The notes beneath the pieces are model-generated. The model saw nothing but the letters and a program-made list of their open reading frames with translations. It had not been told where the DNA came from and searched no databases. Shown here piece by piece: positions 58,206 to 64,000 of a DNA stretch of 64,000 nt. A program made the translations under genes and the position numbers. The DNA comes from Polytrichum commune (taxonomy: Eukaryota > Streptophyta > Polytrichopsida > Polytrichales > Polytrichaceae), in contig OX485803.1 of NCBI GenBank assembly GCA_950295325.1, positions 70,819,554 to 70,883,553 on the forward strand, written 5' to 3'. How positions within the stretch are numbered: the first letter of the stretch is position 1; every line of letters starts with the position of its first letter.

Positions 58206-61200
58206 ATGCATGAGTAACGTAGGTCATGTGAGATGATGGAGTCAACCCTACTTTCTTGCATGATATTTTCCGCATATTACTTTAAATATAGGCCAAACGG
58301 TATTTGCAAGTGGGTATGTGCCAAAACCGCATGATTTGCAAGTCACATGAGGAATATGCAACTTATGCTTTTGAAATCTCAAGCCAAACTAGAGTCCAAA
58401 AACTTGCAAGTTATAAGTGGGCAATAAGTCCTAGAGTTGATACTCCACCAAATCCAAGCTAAAGTTGTAGATTGGCTCTTGTTGAATGTAATCTCTAGGT
58501 GATACCGCCTCCTAGTACATGTGACTCCATTGCTTTTAACTAAATTGTGGGCCCCCCATAGAGTTGTAGTAGTAGTAGTAGGGGAGCTCACTGATATATG
58601 TAGTAGGTTCCACTTGGAATATCCGGGGGGACCTTTTTGAGATAGATATTGATGCCTTTGGAAGTTGGAGGTGCGGTAATTAAGAAATGGTGCTCTTGCA
58701 AGTGTACAACTTGTCACGCTTCTTGTCGAAATACATTGAACACGTGGTTTTTTGTTTTCAAATTGGAGGTAAATTTCTAGTACTTGCATAGCATTTTTTT
58801 TATGTCATGTGTATTCTTTAGCGGGGCCGGAGAATAGAAATTGTCCGCGAATAAACCCTCCAATATGCTTAGATTTTGTTGATTTTAGACTGAATCATAT
58901 AATCATAGACTAGTGGGATCCAAATGGAAAAGAGAATCAAAAAATGTCGCGGGTTTTTGAGGCTATGAACAAATCAACAAGGTTTTAAGCGCCAAGATCA
59001 AATACATCTATTTATGAGAATAACTCGAAGATTCCTTACTCTCTTGGATCTCACAAGAACAAGTCGAAGTGTTTCAAAGATGGACATGGGAATGACTCCA
59101 AAGGCCGTTTTGGCATGGCATGGGGTTTGTTATTGTATATTGACAATTTGCTTTTCATTCCTCACCCATCTATATGACCACCATAGAGTCACTCGTTCTT
59201 CATGCCCATGGAACGGGGTTCATGATGATGGGTGATACCCTAAAGGCGAAGATACAATTTTATTTGGTTTTATTTGGTTTTCTCCGTCCAGGCAACCGCC
59301 TTTGCTTGTCCATAGCAAAGTACACATTGAAATTGTAATCTTTTAAACCGAACGGCAATTTTTTTTAAAAAAAAAAACCTCGCTTCACAAACATGTCAAC
59401 TACATGGCCAAATCCACCATTACACGTATGTATAAGTGTGCTTATTTAGTTGATGTATAGGGATGGATTATTTCATATGACCTTACAAAGTTCTAAGCTT
59501 GGGCCTTCAAGGGTTAAACCACAAGTACTTGCAACCTCAACATTTCATATTAGCACTCATGAGGGTGGAAAGGTTGAAAGCCCAACCCCATTGTCATTGG
59601 TAGCTACCGGCTAGAGTAGGCAGAAGTGGCGGCATGCGTGTTGGTTGGGCCCATTAGAGGTGAACCGCAGTTGACGCCATGAGCTAGCTAGCCCAAGGTT
59701 GGTCACATAGCTAAAATGGCCTGATCTATTGATTTTTATTTCTCCTAAATTATGGGAGCAAGTTGGGGAGCCAATCGTTTTTGTCGATGGTTTCCTGCAA
59801 TCTTGTTGGCATTACCCATTGTAATTAAGATCCTCTGGGAAGGATTTGTGTTTTTGAGTGCTTTTATTATTGTTTATGGAAATTCTCTTTAGAATTGGAG
59901 GGCCAACCACCATAACTTACCAAGGTGGTGGTCCAATCGCATGAGGTGACCCATGAGCTTGACCATGTGCTTGACCATGTGCTTCCTTGAACCATCTCAT
60001 CATAACTATGTGGACCAACTGTGTTTTTGCACAACCTTGTTTTCATATTGTCAAAAGACATCATATTAGACAAAGGGAAGGTATTGCATACAATTTTACC
60101 TTTAAACCATCTAGTAACAACATGTGGAATCATTTGTAGTTTTGAGAATTCAATTTTAGTTTGATACCGGAATTGTTTCCACAATGGGACCCAATGGAGA
60201 TGAAATAACCATACGTTTAAGAAGTGGGACGTGTGCGTAATGTGAATGCGTGAGACATACGCTTGTATGTTGACCCACCCTACCATCTTCTTTCACATAT
60301 CTCCGAAACATCTCAAAAATATTAAAAAGACAAATATTGTGGAACTGCATTTTTTTACACCTACTAACGTGGATAATCATTTGGAGCTAGAAGCTGCTAG
60401 GAACATTCTACCAATTGTATCACTTTTTAACCCAAACAGCACAAACAAACATCACAGACATCCAAAAACATATCGTAACTTATTTGGTACAACTTGATGT
60501 TCTTCACAAAGTAAAAGTTCTCATGACGTGTAACTCCAAATGATAAACCACACTAACAAGTGTAAAAGACGTATGTACATGACAAAGAGCACCCACAACA
60601 ACAACGAATAATGGATGGCATCGAGCGGAATCATCCTAGAAGAATATGTACATACATACATACATACATATCAATCAAGGAAAGTTCCGTTCCATCACGA
60701 GTGCCACATAGACATTTACAATAATATTGTTATTTTAGGTGGAAGTGGGAGGAAGTTTGGACCCACGGTGAAGAAGCAAGTACAAGTTCGTTGGCCAAAG
60801 CACGTGGTGCCATCGGGAATAAAGAAGCGAATCTTGGAAGCCGAATATAGGGGAGGAAAGTGTTAAGTCGGGGACCAAAAGCAAGCCTCGGGTGTTGGCT
60901 TGTTGGTGGTCCGAGGCCAACAAATCCGAGGAGAGTGGCAAAGCTCATAGGTACAAATCCCGGGCTAAGGGTGAGTGTGTAGGCCGAATCATGCGAAGAA
61001 AGATGCAAGCCCACTAAGTTAAACTTACACTTCAACTTCGACTTAAACTAAGAGCCGGGGGCCTCACGCTAGCTTCATGCTTCATATATGCCTCCCCATT
61101 GCTTGTTGGCGGGTGAGGGAATCCATCTTCCACCCAACTTGCTCATCAAGTTGGAGCTTCAAGTGACTCGCGGTTTCGCCACCCGATTTAGTCACGGACC

Positions 61201-62212
61201 CTCCACATATAAAGGTAGGTGTCAAGGTGAAAAGAAAAGAAAAAAAGAAAAGAAAAAAGAGATATCAAGCATGTTTATATAAGAAATATAAACAAGGGTC
61301 ATCCATTGCAACTATCCAATCGTATAAGATGAGCCCACGTTATACCGTGTATAGGTAGTAAACCCTAATTATGAAATAAGGGGACTCTTGTTTAGAGTAG
61401 GGTCGACATACTTAACTGAATGTTAGTGGAAATGCAAATGTTCATTTTTTTTTATTCGTCTTTTAAGAGATGTCGGAGTCACTTTATGAAATATGTAAAG
61501 CTTAGTTGTACAACTAATCGGATAGTCATTGAGGTTGAGGTTGTTAGTATATGGTGTGTCGGTGAGGTGGTTCGTAAGGGTGAGTTCTCTCACCTATGGT
61601 GAGGAGTATTCCCTTTTATTCGTCAATTGCGACGATTCTCTCTTGTGGCAATTTCTATTTTAATTTCCCATTTCCTTGGTTTTCTTTAATATAAGTTTAC
61701 TTTGATTCTTTCCAGGATCAAACATAAAAATGTTGTCTTGCTTTATCATTTTGATTGAATATGATTGTATTTTGGCACAAGGGTGTTGTGTATTACACAT
61801 TAACCTCAAAGTAACCTTAGAGATCTCAAATCACTACATTGACATGTGAAATTAGGTCAACCCACGCTAATTATTGACATTTGACACTATTGTGAATGTT
61901 GACTACAATTGTGACAAAATACACGACTTTTTAACAATATTGTGGTTGGTTTATGGATGGAAAAAGAAGAAGTTCTATGTGTTTGTATTCTAACTTTTTA
62001 CCCAATATAGTTTGCATGCATGGGTCACCCTAATTTGAGAACCTATTTGCGAGATCAACCTAATTGCACATAGTAGCGTAGATTGAATTGGATACGTCAA
62101 CTACAAACACGTAGAAGCTCGAGGACACGTCTCCCTTTTTATGTATTGTGAAGGGAAACTTTGCAGCTTCAAATTTATTTGTCGCATTCAATGAACGAGG
62201 AGAACCGGCCGC
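58206..62212. other. Long intergenic stretch, no gene recognised
   Basis: Open frames of up to 139 codons (58379-58789 and 59867-60286, both - strand) have no recognisable similarity and no splice partners. A GC-richer patch at about 60730-61200 carries GCCTCGG...CCGAGGC, a possible short hairpin. A CATA microsatellite lies at about 60652-60668 and an A/G-rich run near 61230-61262. Nothing firmer can be supported. Confidence 0.4.
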
Positions 62213-62214
62213 TA

Positions 62215-62581
62215 CACTAAACATTGTATTCAGTGTCACCAATTTTATTTGTATTGCTCAATACTAGTTGTAAACCGTTTGTGTTGTGTCACCAACACTA
62301 AATGCACACCTAACATTACTTGTCATTCCTTGTTGAAAAGTTGGACATTCTAGAATGCTACGATTACTCTCACTTACCAAGTTGTTTCTCATCCAAATTT
62401 CAACCATCCATGACAAAAACTCATTACAAAAGTGTTAGGATGCAGACTATACCCAAAGTGGATGAACGACACGTACATTGGAATGACGATAATTGTAAAC
62501 TTATTTGTAAGAAGTGTCATTAGAAAAGTTACCCCAATGACATAAAATACCATATGACACCGAACACAATATTATTTAGTG
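62215..62581. mobile_element. TA-flanked CACTAAAT-family MITE
   Basis: Ends CACTAAACATTGTATTCAGT and inverse CACTAAATAATATTGTGTTC, both next to TA (62213-62214 and 62582-62583). At 367 bp it is collinear with 5116-5483 in reverse orientation. There is no coding capacity. Confidence 0.75.
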
Positions 62582-62583
62582 TA

Positions 62584-62972
62584 GTTACATATGAACCGGT
62601 TGAGTTTGAGAAACAACCAGTCGAAGTTCAAGACTTTTTTGGAAAAATTATCAATCTTTTTAGGGTTTAGGATTTAGAGGAATATGTGGAATATGCCTCA
62701 AATGAATCATCACCAACATATCATAACGTGTAACCGGTTGCATTTGGGAACATTGGGATTTCGACCAATTATGCCCAACAATCTCCCCGGACATTGACCC
62801 ACTTAGTTCAAGCAATGCAATTGGGTCAACGAACATTCACAAACATCTATATAAGATATATTTAGGGAGTTCTTTGTTCAAATTGGCCATGTAGTTTTTT
62901 AAGATTAACCACAAAGATGCATCGCGACTCTCATGGTCACATGATGTAGCAAAATTTGATCTTCATTGCACA
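62584..62972. other. Dispersed-repeat copy, no gene
   Basis: From about 62596 to 62800 this is a copy of the family described at 55.5 kb (GGTTGAGTTTGAGAAACAAC, TTAGAGGAATATGTGGAATA, CCCAACAATCTCCCCGG). The remainder is plain AT-rich DNA up to the SINE. Confidence 0.5.
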
Positions 62973-62985
62973 CATGAAGAGGAGC

Positions 62986-63615
62986 CAGGTCTAAGATGAC
63001 CCTAAACTACCGGGTGACAATGGAGAGGTACCCATTTCCAAATGAAGTGGTTGGCGGTTCGATTCCCGCTATGAAATCTTCTCTCTACTTGACATAAGTA
63101 AATTGTTTTTTTTAAAAAAACCTACACTAAATTTGAAATTTAGTGTTTGATAATATTTAGTGTTTTTACCACCCTATCATGCTCAACACTAATTTTCAAT
63201 TCTTTGATAGTTAGTGTTAGACATAAATGTGCCACCACCTTCCCTATGGCCACCTCCTTTCTCCTTGTATCATTGATATATTTTTTTCATATCCTAACTA
63301 ACACTAAATTCGTGCATGTAACTTCCACATATTACCATAGTTGATATTTAGTGTTTGAGTTTACATTGAATGTTACTTACTTTCATAGGGTTAGTGATAT
63401 TTAGTGTATGCATTCGTATTTAGTGTATCAAACACTAAATATGATATTTAGTGTAGCTAGGTTGTGGGAAGCCAACAACCCACCCACCCCAAGGTAGGCA
63501 GTAAACCCCACCCTGCATCAAGAAGGTTCTTGAGCATGGGAGGGCCAACAAGCTCAAATTCAAATCAGATTGCCCAACGATGGTTATTATTTATTTATTT
63601 ATTCATTCATTCATT
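62986..63615 (+). mobile_element. tRNA-derived SINE, type A, copy 4, split by a MITE
   Basis: The 5' part (62986 to about 63122) has TAAGATGACCCTAAACTACC, A-box-like TGACAATGGAG at 63015 and B-box GGTTCGATTCC at 63056. The 3' part (about 63456-63615) resumes with AACCCACCCACCCCAAGGTA, GTAAACCCCACCCTGCATCA, GCTCAAATTCAAATCAGATT and a TTTA/TTCA-repeat tail. The word CATGAAGAGGA lies just outside both ends (62973-62983 and 63616-63626), so the two halves were inserted as one SINE and were later separated by the MITE at 63125-63453. Confidence 0.9.
63125..63453. mobile_element. TA-flanked CACTAAAT MITE nested in a SINE
   Basis: Ends CACTAAATTTGAAATTTAGT and inverse CACTAAATATCATATTTAGT, flanked by TA (63123-63124 and 63454-63455). 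The SINE at 56.5 kb keeps the uninterrupted site ACTAGCTAGG; here it reads CCTA-[element]-TAGCTAGG, which confirms both the boundaries and a TA duplication. Each terminus is a near palindrome, and the ACACTAA word recurs about ten times inside. Length is 329 bp. Confidence 0.9.
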
Positions 63616-63627
63616 CATGAAGAGGAA

Positions 63628-64000
63628 CACGGTATTAACTCCCATGTTAGGATTAAGAAACTTGACCAACTTGGATAACAAGTTAGAACCTAGTCGACAC
63701 CTTTACGTATTTACTATGATTGATTTAACATTCCCCTATATTTATATCAATAGGACAAGCCAACCAATTGCCGGGCAAGTTTTGGGATGACGTCCTAAAC
63801 TCCTCATTCCACTCGTGACCTACACTATTTAAAGCTCATCAAAACTCCGAGAATCCGGCCACTAGGAGCCCTTTTTTAAATTGGGCAAGCCTCTCGGCGC
63901 CGTGCTCTTTTGAGCTAGCATTCCCCCCCCCCCCCCCAAAACCAAACCTACGTTTTGGGATGACTACATTACTATGCTCTAACACGAAATTATAATTAGT
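63628..64000. other. Intergenic DNA to window end
   Basis: No gene. It contains a poly-C run at about 63925-63938, where read-length errors are likely. Confidence 0.5.

Overview
The window looks like nuclear DNA of a land plant. Two genes carry the signature of plant group C (Opaque2/BZO2H/CPRF2-like) bZIP transcription factors, with short GT-AG introns. Nearly everything else is AT-rich DNA full of plant-type non-autonomous DNA transposons, tRNA-derived SINEs and decayed retroelements. Two genes in 64 kb suggests a large, repeat-rich genome. A reverse-transcriptase-associated fragment near 45.4 kb resembles sequences I associate with non-seed vascular plants, but I cannot fix the lineage from sequence alone.

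Layout. From 1 to 14.7 kb there is no gene: a near-perfect foldback CACTA MITE (679-1011), GGGCC-type MITEs (3.0-4.0 kb), a TA-flanked MITE (5.1-5.5 kb), a 55-bp minisatellite (5.76-6.04 kb), an unexplained GC-richer island (6.0-7.4 kb) and a decayed repeat array holding a SINE (12.6-14.0 kb). From about 15 to 20.65 kb lies bZIP gene 1 on the + strand (six coding exons, 505 aa). From 22.74 to about 27.6 kb lies bZIP gene 2 on the - strand (six coding exons, 463 aa). The two face each other tail to tail with 2.1 kb between stop codons. Exons 3, 4 and 5 have identical lengths (181, 76 and 126 nt) and all intron phases match, so they are paralogues. Gene 2 has a convincing promoter: a TATA box at 27.63 kb preceded by three ACGT-core elements at about 100-bp spacing, then a long leader whose first 700 bases contain no ATG.

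From 28 to 64 kb I find no intact gene. The stretch holds a tandem duplication (28.2-28.7 kb), SINE copies at 30.4, 38.7, 56.5 and 63 kb (three with target-site duplications), more GGGCC MITEs (34, 42, 47 and 49 kb), a decayed Ty3/gypsy integrase (36.6-37.8 kb), a reverse-transcriptase-associated fragment (45.2-45.6 kb), a long and a short member of one TA-flanked transposon family in opposite orientation (50.2-53.0 kb), a 100-bp pogo/Emigrant-like MITE (54.55 kb), an 897-bp TA-flanked element (57.3-58.2 kb), and a SINE split by a MITE (63 kb) that works as a natural insertion-site experiment.

The two bZIPs would act in the same regulatory layer: dimeric ACGT-box-binding factors carrying the serine motifs phosphorylated by the energy-sensing kinase SnRK1 in Arabidopsis bZIP63. 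They may heterodimerise, and gene 2 has ACGT boxes in its own promoter.
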